A stretch of 64,000 nt of DNA from Pseudorhodoferax sp. Leaf265 (GCF_001422365.1 NZ_LMMT01000001.1:350820-414819), one strand, 5' to 3'; positions 40,336 through 48,857 are shown, counted from the first letter of the stretch. Made by a program: numbers and translations. The notes: generated by a model not told the origin, from the letters alone.

Positions 40336-41440
40336 ATGGACGCAGAGCACATCAACCAGATCGGCACCCAACTGACGGACCTGGCCGCAAGGACCCAGGA
40401 ACTACGGGGGTATCTTTGACGCCGATGCCAAAGCCGAACGCCTGAGGACCGTCAACGCCGCGCTGGAAGACCCCGCGGTCTGGAACGAACCCAAGAAGGC
40501 CCAGGAACTCGCCAAGGAGAAGAAGGCGCTCGAAGACGTCGTCTTGACGCTGGAGCGGCTCGCGCGTGAGCTCGCCGACAACAGCGAGCTCTACGAGATG
40601 AGCAAGGACGACGGCGACGAGGCGGGCTTGGCCACCATCGAGGCCGAGGGCGCCAAGCTGGCCGCCGAGGTCGAGGCGCTGGAATTCCGACGCATGTTCA
40701 GCAACCCGGCCGATCCGCTGAATTGTTTCGTCGACATCCAGGCCGGCGCCGGCGGCACGGAGGCCTGCGACTGGGCCAGCATGCTGCTGCGCCAGTACCT
40801 CAAGTACGCCGAGCGCAAGGGCTTCAAGACTACGGTGGAAGACGAGTCGCCTGGCGACACGGCCGGCATCAAGGGCGCCACGATCAAGGTCGAGGGCGAG
40901 TACGCATTCGGCCTGCTGCGCACCGAGACTGGCGTGCACCGCCTGGTGCGCAAGTCGCCGTTCGACAGCTCGGGCGGGCGCCACACCAGCTTCGCCAGCA
41001 TCTTCGTCTACCCGGAGATCGACGATTCCATCGAGATCGAGATCAACCCGGCCGACGTGCGCACCGACACCTTCCGCGCCTCCGGCGCCGGCGGCCAGCA
41101 CATCAACAAGACCGACTCGGCCGTGCGGCTCACGCACATCCCGACCGGCATCGTGGTGCAGTGCCAGGACGGCCGCAGCCAGCACAGCAACCGCGACGTG
41201 GCCTGGAAGCGCCTGCGCTCTCGTCTGTACGACCATGAGATGCGCAAGCGCCAGGAAGAGCAGCAAAAGCTCGAGGACAGCAAGACCGACGTGGGCTGGG
41301 GCCACCAGATCCGCTCTTACGTGCTGGACAACAGCCGCATCAAGGACCTGCGCACCAACGTGGAGATCTCGGCCACGCAGAAGGTGCTGGACGGCGATCT
41401 GGACGCCTTCATCGAAGCCTCGCTCAAGCAGGGCATCTGA
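40336..41440 (+). CDS. prfB: Peptide chain release factor 2 (programmed +1 frameshift)
   Basis: This gene gives a 367-residue RF2 only if the ribosome shifts +1 at CTT TGA C. Codons 1-27 are read from 40336 to 40416, the TGA at 40417-40419 interrupts, and reading resumes with GAC at 40418. The downstream frame has the RF2 stop-recognition tripeptide SPF ([10 protein letters not shown]) and the catalytic GGQ (GAGGQHINK). RF2 releases peptides at UGA and UAA, so low RF2 favours the shift and the gene autoregulates. It is followed after two bases by the HAD gene. Confidence 0.97.
40405..40420 (+). promoter_or_regulatory. prfB programmed frameshift signal
   Basis: The signal is CGGGGGTATCTTTGAC: a Shine-Dalgarno-like GGGGG three bases before the slippery CTT and the in-frame TGA, followed by C. 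This matches the known RF2 recoding site almost base for base. Confidence 0.95.
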
Positions 41441-41442
41441 GG

Positions 41443-42117
41443 ATGAAGACCGAGGCCCTGATCTTCGACATGGACGGCACCATGGTCGACTCCATGCCCT
41501 GGCATGCCCAATCCTGGGTGGCCTTCTGCCGCCAGCATGGCATCCAGATGGAAGCGACCGAGATCCTCGCGCGCACCACGGGCCGCACCGGCGTGGAATG
41601 CATGGCCGAGGTGTTTGGCCGCCCGCTGGACGAAGCCGAGGCGCTGGCCTTGGTGCACGAGAAAGAACAGATCTACCGCGATCTGTTCGCGGACACGTTC
41701 CGCGAGATCGCGGGCTTCACGGCGTTCGCGCGCCAGGCGGCGGCACGCGGGCTCAAACTGGCCGTGGGCACGGCGGGTGACAAGCACAACATCGCATTCG
41801 TGATGTCGCGCCTGGGCATGACCCCGCCGCCGCTGGCCATCGTCGGTGGTGACGAGGGCCTGTCGGGCAAGCCCACGCCCGCCATCTTCCTGGAAGCCGC
41901 GCGCCGCATCGGTGTGGCGCCCGAACGCTGCATCGTGTTCGAAGATGCGCCCTTCGGCATCGAGGCCGCCCGCCGCGGCGGCATGCGCGCCGTGGCCGTG
42001 TGCAGCACCCACAGCGCAGAAGAACTCGCCGGCCCGCATGTGATCGCGGCCGTGCGCCACTACGACGAACTCGTCCAATCGAAATTTCTGGAGATGCTTG
42101 ATGTTGCAATTGCGTGA
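41443..42117 (+). CDS. HAD-superfamily phosphatase (beta-phosphoglucomutase-like)
   Basis: A 224-residue HAD hydrolase. Motif I is IFDMDGTMVDSMPWH, motif II is LAVGTAGDK, and motifs III/IV are GKPTPAIFLEAA and CIVFEDAPFGIEAARRGGM. The cap is helical as in beta-phosphoglucomutase and sugar phosphatases. The substrate is unknown. It overlaps the start of pepN by 17 bases. Confidence 0.92.
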   Translation: MKTEALIFDMDGTMVDSMPWHAQSWVAFCRQHGIQMEATEILARTTGRTGVECMAEVFGRPLDEAEALALVHEKEQIYRDLFADTFREIAGFTAFARQAAARGLKLAVGTAGDKHNIAFVMSRLGMTPPPLAIVGGDEGLSGKPTPAIFLEAARRIGVAPERCIVFEDAPFGIEAARRGGMRAVAVCSTHSAEELAGPHVIAAVRHYDELVQSKFLEMLDVAIA

Positions 42118-44791
42118 CGCGCAGAGCCAGCCCGTGGCCATCCACCGTGGCGACTACCAGGCACCCGCCTTCTGGATCGACACGGTCGACCTCTGCTTCG
42201 ATCTGGATCCGGCCAAGACCCGGGTGCTCAACAAGATGGTCTTGCGCCGCAACCCCGAAGTGCCGGCCCAGGCGCTGCGGCTGGACGGCGAGGAACTGAA
42301 CCTGGCCCGCGTGTTGGTCAACGGCCAGGGCGCCTCGTTCCGCATCGAAGACGGCCAGTTGGTGCTGGAGAACCTGCCGGCGGCCGAGGAAGGCGCGTTC
42401 GCGCTGGAAATCTTCACCACCTGCGCGCCGGCCAAGAACACCAAGCTGATGGGGCTGTACGTCAGCAACGGCTCGTTCTTCACGCAGTGCGAGGCCGAAG
42501 GCTTTCGGCGCATCACCTACTTCCTGGACCGTCCCGACGTGATGGCCAGCTACACCGTGACGCTGCGCGCCGACAAGACGCTCTACCCCGTGCTGCTGTC
42601 CAACGGCAACCTGGTCGAGCATGGTCCCTTGAGCGGTGAAGGCAACGAGAATCGCCATTTCGCCAAGTGGGTGGACCCGCACAAGAAGCCCAGTTACCTG
42701 TTCGCACTCGTGGCCGGCAAGCTGGTGGCGCGCGAGCAGCGCATCCGCTCGCGCCTGGGCGGCGACCATCTGTTGCAGGTCTACGTGCGTCCGGGCGACC
42801 TGGACAAGACCGAGCACGCCATGCAGTCGCTGATGGCCTCGGTGGCCTGGGACGAGGCCCGCTTCAGCCTGCCGCTGGACCTGGAACGCTTCATGATCGT
42901 GGCGACCAGCGACTTCAACATGGGGGCCATGGAGAACAAGGGCCTCAACATCTTCAACACCAAGTACGTGCTGGCCAACCAGGCCACGGCGACGGACGTG
43001 GACTTCGCCAACATCGAGTCGGTGGTGGGCCACGAGTACTTCCACAACTGGACCGGCAACCGCGTGACCTGCCGCGACTGGTTCCAGCTGAGCCTGAAGG
43101 AGGGCCTGACGGTCTTCCGCGACCAGGAGTTCAGCCAGGACCTGTGTGCCGAGCCTTCGGCCCGCGCCGTCAAGCGCATCGAGGACGTGCGCGTGCTGCG
43201 CACGGCCCAGTTCCCCGAGGACGCCGGCCCGATGGCGCACCCGGTGCGGCCCGACAGCTATGTGGAGATCAACAACTTCTACACCGTCACGGTCTACGAA
43301 AAAGGCGCCGAGGTCGTGCGCATGATGCAGACCCTGGTGGGCCGGGACGGCTTTGCCGCCGGCATGAAGCTGTACTTCGAACGCCACGATGGCCAGGCCG
43401 TCACCTGCGACGACTTCGCCCAGGCCATCGCCGACGCCAACCCGGGCTCCGAACTTGCGCGCTTGCTGCCGCAGTTCAAGCGCTGGTACAGCCAGGCCGG
43501 CACGCCGCGCGTGCATGCCGCGGGCGCGTACGACGCCGCCGCAGGCCGCTACACGCTGACGCTCACGCAAAGCTGCGCGCCCACGCCCGGCCAGGTGCTC
43601 AAGGAGCCCTTCGTGATCCCGGTCGCGCTGGGCCTGCTGGGCGAAAGCGGCCAGGAACTGAGCACGCAGCAGCCCGCGCTGTTCGTCATGACCGAAGCGC
43701 AGCACCAGATCGTGTTCGAAGGCCTCACCGCCGAGCCCGTGCCTTCGCTGCTGCGCGGCTTCTCGGCCCCGGTGATCCTGGACATCGAGTACAGCGACGC
43801 CCAACTGCTGGCCCTGCTCGCGCACGACAGTGACCCGTTCAACCGCTGGGAAGCGGGCCAGCGCCTGGCCCTGCGCCGTGCGTTGAAAGCCATCGCCGAC
43901 GACGGCACCGCGGCAAGCCAGCCAGTGCTGGACGCCCCCTTCATCGATGCCATGCGCGAGGTGCTGCGCCACCCCGTGCTGGACGCGGCCTTCAAGGAGC
44001 TGGTGCTGACGCTGCCGTCCGAGACCTACCTGGCCGAGCAGTTGGACGTGGTCGATCCGCAGCGCATCCACGCTGTGCGCGAAGCCATGCGCGCGCAGCT
44101 GGCCGAGGCGCTCTTCGAGGACTGGCAATGGGCCTTTGAAGAGCACCGCGACAACGGCGCCTACCAGCCCGACCCGCGCTCCTCTGGCCGCCGCGCGCTG
44201 GCCGGCCTGGCGCTGGCCCAGTTGTGCCTGGCCGCACGCACGAGCGGCGATACCGTCTGGCCCGGCAAGGCCTACCAGCGCTTCAAGGACGCCGGCAACA
44301 TGACCGACCGCTTCAACGCGCTGTCGGCCTTGGTGGCCAGCGCCCACGAGCTCGCGGCCCCTGCCCTGCAGCGCTTCCATGCGCTGTTCAAGGACGAGGC
44401 CCTGGTGCTGGACAAATGGTTCGCGCTACAGGCCGGTAGCCCCGACCGCAACGGCAACGTGCTGCCGGCCGTCAAGCAGCTCATGAGGCACGCCGACTTC
44501 AACCTGCGCAACCCCAACCGCGCGCGCAGCGTGATCTTCAGCTACTGCAGCGCCAACCCGGGCGGCTTCCACCGCCTGGACGCTGCCGGCTACGTGTTCT
44601 GGGCCGACCGCGTGGTCGAGCTCGACGGCATCAACCCACAGGTCGCCGCCCGCCTGGCGCGCGCACTGGACCGCTGGAAAAAGCTGGCCGAACCCTACCG
44701 CACGGCTGCGCGCGAGGCGCTGGCCCGCGTGGCGGCCAAGGCCGACCTGTCCAACGACGTGCGCGAGGTCGTGACCCGCGCACTGGACTAA
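42101..44791 (+). CDS. pepN: Aminopeptidase N
   Basis: An 896-residue M1 metallopeptidase. The exopeptidase motif is GAMENKGLNIF and the zinc site is HEYFHNWTGNRV (HExxH), with the third ligand in LKEGLTVFRDQEFS. It is the PepN type (DUF3458 C-terminal helical domain). It removes N-terminal residues from peptides in the cytoplasm. I prefer ATG 42101 because TGGAG lies 7 bases upstream; the TTG at 42098 is an in-frame alternative. The start lies inside the HAD gene. Confidence 0.96.
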   Translation: MLQLRDAQSQPVAIHRGDYQAPAFWIDTVDLCFDLDPAKTRVLNKMVLRRNPEVPAQALRLDGEELNLARVLVNGQGASFRIEDGQLVLENLPAAEEGAFALEIFTTCAPAKNTKLMGLYVSNGSFFTQCEAEGFRRITYFLDRPDVMASYTVTLRADKTLYPVLLSNGNLVEHGPLSGEGNENRHFAKWVDPHKKPSYLFALVAGKLVAREQRIRSRLGGDHLLQVYVRPGDLDKTEHAMQSLMASVAWDEARFSLPLDLERFMIVATSDFNMGAMENKGLNIFNTKYVLANQATATDVDFANIESVVGHEYFHNWTGNRVTCRDWFQLSLKEGLTVFRDQEFSQDLCAEPSARAVKRIEDVRVLRTAQFPEDAGPMAHPVRPDSYVEINNFYTVTVYEKGAEVVRMMQTLVGRDGFAAGMKLYFERHDGQAVTCDDFAQAIADANPGSELARLLPQFKRWYSQAGTPRVHAAGAYDAAAGRYTLTLTQSCAPTPGQVLKEPFVIPVALGLLGESGQELSTQQPALFVMTEAQHQIVFEGLTAEPVPSLLRGFSAPVILDIEYSDAQLLALLAHDSDPFNRWEAGQRLALRRALKAIADDGTAASQPVLDAPFIDAMREVLRHPVLDAAFKELVLTLPSETYLAEQLDVVDPQRIHAVREAMRAQLAEALFEDWQWAFEEHRDNGAYQPDPRSSGRRALAGLALAQLCLAARTSGDTVWPGKAYQRFKDAGNMTDRFNALSALVASAHELAAPALQRFHALFKDEALVLDKWFALQAGSPDRNGNVLPAVKQLMRHADFNLRNPNRARSVIFSYCSANPGGFHRLDAAGYVFWADRVVELDGINPQVAARLARALDRWKKLAEPYRTAAREALARVAAKADLSNDVREVVTRALD

Positions 44792-44830
44792 ATGGCCGCC
44801 CGGCTTTTCACTCCCTGCGGTCGTGTAACT

Positions 44831-44884
44831 CCACCCCCCGAGGGGGAGGCGCGGCCGGCTTGGGGCGGCCCGGCGCTCGGCCGC
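44831..44884. repeat. GC-rich palindromic intergenic element
   Basis: Between pepN and fbp, a CCCCCCGAGGGGG hairpin core is followed by GCGGCCG ... CGGCCGC inverted arms (44851-44857 and 44878-44884). GC-rich modules of this look recur between genes in Comamonadaceae genomes. It has no T-run and is unlikely to be a simple terminator. Confidence 0.4.
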
Positions 44885-44912
44885 TTCTAATCACCCACTT
44901 CAAAGGAATCCC

Positions 44913-45920
44913 ATGACCCAGAAAGTCTCACTGACCCGCTACCTGGTCGAACAGCAGCGCGTCGACGGCCTGATCCCGGCCCAGCTGCGCCTGCTGCTGG
45001 AAGTGGTGGCACGTGCCTGCAAGCGCATCAGCTTCGCCGTCAACAAGGGCGAACTCGGCGACGTGATGGGTGCAGCCGAAACCCAGAACGTGCAGGGCGA
45101 GGTGCAGAAGAAGCTCGACATCATCGCCAACGAGGTGCTGATCGAGGCCAACGAATGGGGCGGCCACCTGGCGGCCATGGCCTCCGAGGAAATGGAAGGC
45201 ATCTACGTGGTGCCCAACCGCTACCCGCAGGGCGAATACCTGCTGCTGTTCGATCCCCTGGACGGCTCGTCCAACATCGACGTGAACGTCAGCATCGGCA
45301 CCATCTTCAGCGTGCTCAAAAAGCCCGACGACCACCCCGGCGTGCAGGAAGCCGACTTCCTGCAGGCCGGTGCCAAGCAGGTGGCGGCCGGTTACTGCAT
45401 CTATGGCCCGCAGACCACGCTGGTGCTGACGGTCGGCGACGGCGTGGCCATGTTCACGCTGGACCGCGAGCAAGGCTCCTTCGTGCTGACGCAGGAAAAC
45501 CTGCGCATCCCCGAGGACACCAAGGAATTCGCGATCAACATGAGCAACATGCGCCACTGGGACGCACCCGTGAAGCGCTACATCGACGAATGCCTGGCCG
45601 GCAAGGACGGCCCGCGCGGCAAGGACTTCAACATGCGCTGGATCGCCAGCATGGTGGCCGACGTACACCGCATCCTGATGCGTGGCGGCATCTTCATGTA
45701 CCCCTGGGACAAGCGCGAACCCGAGAAGCCGGGCAAGCTGCGTCTGATGTACGAAGCCAATCCCATGGGATGGCTGGTCGAGCAGGCCGGCGGCGCCGCC
45801 ACCAACGGCAAGGAGCGCATCCTGGACATCGAACCGACCAAACTGCACCAGCGTGTGAGCGTGATCCTGGGTTCGAAGAACGAAGTCGAGCGCGCGACCG
45901 GCTACCACACCGAAAAATGA
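44913..45920 (+). CDS. fbp: Fructose-1,6-bisphosphatase class 1
   Basis: A 335-residue FBPase I. The metal and phosphate site is [20 protein letters not shown]. The sugar-phosphate region includes [20 protein letters not shown] and [15 protein letters not shown]. It catalyses the last irreversible step of gluconeogenesis. AAAGGAATCCC upstream is the ribosome-binding site. Confidence 0.97.
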   Translation: MTQKVSLTRYLVEQQRVDGLIPAQLRLLLEVVARACKRISFAVNKGELGDVMGAAETQNVQGEVQKKLDIIANEVLIEANEWGGHLAAMASEEMEGIYVVPNRYPQGEYLLLFDPLDGSSNIDVNVSIGTIFSVLKKPDDHPGVQEADFLQAGAKQVAAGYCIYGPQTTLVLTVGDGVAMFTLDREQGSFVLTQENLRIPEDTKEFAINMSNMRHWDAPVKRYIDECLAGKDGPRGKDFNMRWIASMVADVHRILMRGGIFMYPWDKREPEKPGKLRLMYEANPMGWLVEQAGGAATNGKERILDIEPTKLHQRVSVILGSKNEVERATGYHTEK

Positions 45921-45923
45921 CGC

Positions 45924-45929
45924 TATAAT
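45924..45929 (+). promoter_or_regulatory. -10 element of tRNA-Thr
   Basis: A perfect TATAAT begins 4 bases after the fbp stop codon and 16 bases before the tRNA 5' end. The -35 region, inside fbp, is poor. Confidence 0.6.
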
Positions 45930-45939
45930 CGCGGGCTAC

Positions 45940-46015
45940 GCCGGTGTAGCTCAGTCGGTAGAGCAGCTCATTCGTAATGAGAAGGTCGAGGGTTCGATTC
46001 CTTTCTCCGGCACCA
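45940..46015 (+). tRNA. tRNA-Thr (anticodon CGT)
   Basis: A cloverleaf with acceptor GCCGGTG, D-arm TAGCTCAGTCGGTAGAGC, anticodon loop TTCGTAA and T-arm GAGGGTTCGATTCCTTT, CCA encoded. It reads ACG. The T-stem uses two G-U pairs. Confidence 0.95.
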
Positions 46016-46023
46016 ACAAAATC

Positions 46024-46065
46024 AAAGGGTTAGGCCTCACAAGGGCCTAGCCCTTTGTGCTTTCT
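46024..46065 (+). terminator. Probable terminator of tRNA-Thr
   Basis: A 13-base-pair stem (46024-46036 with 46044-46056, one T-G pair) around a 7-base loop is followed by a moderately T-rich GTGCTTTCT. Confidence 0.6.
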
Positions 46066-46190
46066 GGGTCGCGTTTTTAGTCCGTACCGACGCTGTACCG
46101 ACACCGAACCCCATCGTTTGCTCATAAAACGCGTTCGGGGATGACCCTCCGTCCCTCCCCGCGTGCACGTAACGCCGCGATTTCACCGCG

Positions 46191-46275
46191 GTGCTCAATC
46201 GGAAGGCACCGCGTCGCAGCCCGCACCAGGCAACGATCCCAGAAGTTCCCCCGCCTGTTGTCCACAGTGTTGTCC
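46191..46275. repeat. Diverged repeat, copy A
   Basis: These 85 bases match 47530-47614 at about 69 of 85 positions without gaps, sharing GTGCTCAATCG at the left end, GCGTCGCAGCCCGC in the middle and CTGTTGTCCACAG at the right. The copies flank the PEP-CTERM gene in the same orientation. Confidence 0.75.
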
Positions 46276-46389
46276 CTGTCTGATGAGGACAACACGCTTT
46301 CGCAACGAACGGAAGTCACACCCCCCGCTTGAGCGAGCGGACCGAACCGGACCGACAGACGCTCGGACTTTGAAGGGCCTCCGCATGTG

Positions 46390-46412
46390 AGATTGTTCAC
46401 GTCGAACAATCT
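46390..46412. promoter_or_regulatory. Inverted repeat upstream of the PEP-CTERM gene
   Basis: Perfect 9-base arms AGATTGTTC and GAACAATCT are separated by ACGTC. The site lies about 70 bases upstream of the sigma-54-like element, where an enhancer-binding activator would sit. It could instead be a repressor operator. Confidence 0.5.
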
Positions 46413-46480
46413 GTCACACCTCTCTGCCTCATGTGGCTTTCGGCGGTGTATGTGCTTGATCTTGCCCGGGTTTTTAAATG

Positions 46481-46496
46481 TGGCCTATCGTTTGCT
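46481..46496 (+). promoter_or_regulatory. Candidate sigma-54 promoter of the PEP-CTERM gene
   Basis: TGGCCTATCGTTTGCT has the GG-N10-GC spacing and matches TGGCAC-N5-TTGC at TGGC and TTGC. It lies 57 bases before the ATG. Sigma-54-dependent activation of PEP-CTERM genes through PrsK/PrsR is known in exosortase-bearing bacteria. Confidence 0.5.
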
Positions 46497-46552
46497 TTGT
46501 TTCTTTCAGTTACAACAGAGGGCTTTGCGACAAGCCCAGAACCTGGACTCAC

Positions 46553-47344
46553 ATGCTTTCCCTGCTTGCTCGACTTGGCCTCGTATCTGCAGCTGCCCTC
46601 ACGCTGTCCTCCGCGATGGCCGCGCCCATCACCACTTGGAACTACTCGGTCACCAGCGTGTTTGTTCCCGCTGAGACCACGTTCAACGCGGCAACGGGCC
46701 AGGGCGTCAGTAACAGCACCAAAGCTGTGAGCACCTCGGAGATCAGCTGGGGGCGCAAGAACGGCAAAGTTGGGGTGGACCGCAGCGCACTGCAGATCAA
46801 GAACAGCCCAAACCTAGGCGACGGCAAGCTGGTGACTAACGGTGCCAGCAATGTTGCGAACACCTACACGCACGTCAACAACAACAACATCGGCACGGGC
46901 AGCGTGTCGTTGCACGCGACGACGATCCTGGCAACGCTGAAGCTGACGGCCGACGGCTTCGATCTGCCTGCGCAGGTAGCGAAGTACGCAATCAACTTCT
47001 ACGAGACGCCGAACAGCGGCGTTTGCCCGGAGTACAGCGTCACCAAGTGCTCCGACATCTTCGTTCTGGATGGTCCGCTGACCGCTCAGTTCGAATACAA
47101 AGACTATCTGTACACCGTCACTTTCGCCTCCAATCCGGATCTGATGGAGCTGAAGCCTTCGACCTGCGCACTGACCGGCGCCGCAGCTGGTTGCGTTGGA
47201 TTCATCACCCAAGAAGGCAAGGTCACTGACGTGAACTTCAACTTGCGCATCGAAGCCCAGTATGTGCCGGAGCCTGCTTCGCTGGCGTTGCTCGGCTTGG
47301 GCTTGGTCGGGTTGGCAGCGGTGCGGCGCCGTAAGCAAGCCTGA
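46553..47344 (+). CDS. THxN-family PEP-CTERM sorting-domain protein
   Basis: A 263-residue exported protein. The signal peptide is residues 1-23 (LSSAMA). The THxN motif appears as THVN at 106-109, preceded by NTY and followed by an Asn-rich stretch. The C-terminal sorting signal starts at residue 238: VPEPASLALLGLGLVGLAAV then RRRKQA. Exosortase (EpsH type) would cleave it and release or anchor the protein to the envelope or exopolysaccharide. No exosortase or EPS gene is in the window, so it is an orphan target. The ATG at 46553 is chosen because the signal peptide starts there. Confidence 0.93.
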   Translation: MLSLLARLGLVSAAALTLSSAMAAPITTWNYSVTSVFVPAETTFNAATGQGVSNSTKAVSTSEISWGRKNGKVGVDRSALQIKNSPNLGDGKLVTNGASNVANTYTHVNNNNIGTGSVSLHATTILATLKLTADGFDLPAQVAKYAINFYETPNSGVCPEYSVTKCSDIFVLDGPLTAQFEYKDYLYTVTFASNPDLMELKPSTCALTGAAAGCVGFITQEGKVTDVNFNLRIEAQYVPEPASLALLGLGLVGLAAVRRRKQA

Positions 47345-47367
47345 TCGACGCTACCTACAGCACCTAG

Positions 47368-47388
47368 ACCCGGCTCCAGCCGGGTTTT
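47368..47388 (+). terminator. Terminator of the PEP-CTERM gene
   Basis: A stem ACCCGGC / GCCGGGT with a four-base loop is followed by TTTT. Confidence 0.65.
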
Positions 47389-47529
47389 GACCCTTTGTCC
47401 ATTCTGGCGGAGCCGGCTCGTCGGCCACGACGCCGCGTCGAGACCATGCTCCGTGCAAGACGCCCGAGACCCCGCGATCCGGACCGGTCTGCGGCCCTCG
47501 TCAACCGCCAACGCGGTCTTCAGTTGTCT

Positions 47530-47614
47530 GTGCTCAATCGATGTGCACTGCGTCGCAGCCCGCGCCAGACAACGATCTCCGAAGATGCCAGCCCTGTTGT
47601 CCACAGCGTTGCCC
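47530..47614. repeat. Diverged repeat, copy B
   Basis: Second copy of the element at 46191-46275, about 80 percent identical over 85 bases. Both copies also read through in one minus-strand frame with similar residues (VDNR.G, GDRCLARAATQC against WDRCLVRAATRC), but no start or family is recognised. Confidence 0.75.
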
Positions 47615-47702
47615 ACGTGGAGCAGGGACAAGTCAACACGCAGTGCCGATCCCGTCGACCAGACCCGGAACTGCCGCCGTGACCACGGGGCGATTGGCGG
47701 CG

Positions 47703-47834
47703 TCAGTGCACCTGACGAGCCGCGGCGTTCTGCTGGCGTTCCTGGCTGATCTGCTCGAGCCGGGTGCCGGCAGCCAGTGCGCCACGGGCCAAATATGCGA
47801 TGAGAGCGATAGCGGCAAGTACGGAGAGGGTCAT
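47703..47834 (-). CDS. Small hypothetical membrane protein
   Basis: A 43-residue frame with one hydrophobic segment (LSVLAAIALIAYLARGALAA) followed by a polar helix (TRLEQISQERQQNAAARQVH), a credible single-pass small protein. In-frame upstream ATG codons allow a 62-residue version from 47891. No clear ribosome-binding site is seen. Unrecognised; it could be a chance frame. Confidence 0.4.
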   Translation of the reverse strand: MTLSVLAAIALIAYLARGALAAGTRLEQISQERQQNAAARQVH

Positions 47835-47971
47835 GACAGTATCTCGAACCGTGTTCTGTGAAACGACTTGATACCAATATGGTCGTTGCATTCGCCGCTT
47901 TTTTGAACGAGTGCAAACCCTGTTTCGAGTGGCTTTTTTGGCGATCAACCGGAGGCGGGCCCCGGTGCGCA

Positions 47972-48166
47972 TCAGGGGCGTCTTCTCTTGGCGATCAAGG
48001 CCATGGCAATGACCGTTGCAATCAGAGCCCAGCCGTCGTCGGCCAACCAACCGGCAGTGGACACCATGGACTCCTGCGCGGGAGGGGGCATGTCGGAAAG
48101 AGGTCCGAAGGCCACGACGGCCGACACGGATAGAACAGACGCGAGAGCGATCAGGACACGCTTCAT
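47972..48166 (-). CDS. Small hypothetical exported protein with C-terminal membrane segment
   Basis: A 64-residue frame that begins with a signal-like stretch (MKRVLIALASVLSVSAVVAF), has a Pro/Ser-rich middle (PPPAQES) and ends in a membrane helix followed by KRRRP. The layout of hydrophobic helix plus basic tail recalls short sorting signals, though no PEP motif is present. Unrecognised. Confidence 0.5.
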   Translation of the reverse strand: MKRVLIALASVLSVSAVVAFGPLSDMPPPAQESMVSTAGWLADDGWALIATVIAMALIAKRRRP

Positions 48167-48656
48167 TGGCTTGCACGATGGTGCGCTGCGCAGATGGGCA
48201 TGGAGCGCCAGCTCACATACTGCGAAGGCAGGAGAGGATCGACCGGCGCGGCGCGCGGGGGCTTCCTGGATAGTGCACCAGTTCGTGCACAGCGTTGGCG
48301 ACTTTCCGCACGGATCGGCTCCCGAGAGGTGGTCTGTCGGTCATGCCCTCCAAAACTGCGTCGCCCCAGAACGACACAGCCGCCCAAGGGCGGTTCATCG
48401 CAGGACGCAAAGGCGCTCAGGCATCACCCAGGCAGTCGGCCGCCCTGTCCGTCCAGCGGATGTGTGTCGGTTCGTAAGCGGTTGGCCACGGCAATCAACC
48501 GCGCCATCGCCGCATGCACACTGCAGATTGGCACCTGCCGCCGGTGCCGCGCCGCGTTGGTGACGCTGTGCAATGGTGGCGGGACGGTGACGGACCGAGA
48601 ACCAGCGGACGCGCGATGAACCCAATACCCATCTCCATCCCGAGGTTCACACTGCC
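48167..48656. other. Stretch without a recognisable gene
   Basis: About 490 bases in which several frames of 60-190 codons overlap on both strands, none with motifs, a signal or a clear start site. A GGCACC / GGTGCC inverted repeat occurs near 48530-48550. It may be decayed DNA. Confidence 0.4.
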
Positions 48657-48842
48657 ATGCATCTGCTCAAGACCTCCGCCGCCCTTCTGCTCGCCCTCGC
48701 CCTGCTGCCCGGTTGTGGCGGCGGGGAGGAGGACGAAGCGCTCTACGCGCAAGACGTTGCGATGGGCCATGAGGAGCCCCCCAGCCGTGGGCCGGAGTGG
48801 CTGCTGCCGCCGCCGGAAGAGCTCGTCCTGGTGGCCGAATGA
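48657..48842 (+). CDS. Small hypothetical lipoprotein
   Basis: A 61-residue frame with a lipoprotein signal: MHLLKTSAALLLALALLPGC, lipobox LPGC with C20, followed by GGGEEDEAL and a Glu/Pro-rich tail. Unrecognised, but the lipobox is well formed. It converges on the hydrolase gene 15 bases away. Confidence 0.5.
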   Translation: MHLLKTSAALLLALALLPGCGGGEEDEALYAQDVAMGHEEPPSRGPEWLLPPPEELVLVAE

Positions 48843-48857
48843 AATGCCCGGTGCCGC

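Larger units (their letters stand above)
46057..46552. other. Non-coding leader region of the PEP-CTERM gene
   Basis: About 500 bases without a credible gene. Near its start GTACCGAC occurs twice (46084-46091 and 46095-46102). It holds the first copy of the diverged repeat (46191-46275), a long inverted repeat (46390-46412) and a sigma-54-like promoter (46481-46496). Short frames on both strands are open but show no protein features beyond the shared repeat. Confidence 0.5.
47345..47702. other. Non-coding stretch after the PEP-CTERM gene
   Basis: About 360 bases hold the gene's terminator hairpin (47368-47388) and the second copy of the diverged repeat (47530-47614). Several frames are open on both strands, but none resembles a known protein. 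Confidence 0.5.

Noticed and set aside
37666-40371. 901-codon minus-strand frame
   Set aside because: It is antisense to the hydrolase and chemoreceptor genes, Gly/Ala/His-rich without motifs.
41753-44380. 875-codon minus-strand frame
   Set aside because: It is antisense to pepN; codon bias produces long open mirrors here.
46084-46102. Double GTACCGAC as a phage attachment site
   Set aside because: The repeats lie outside the tRNA sequence, and no integrase or second att copy is seen in the window.
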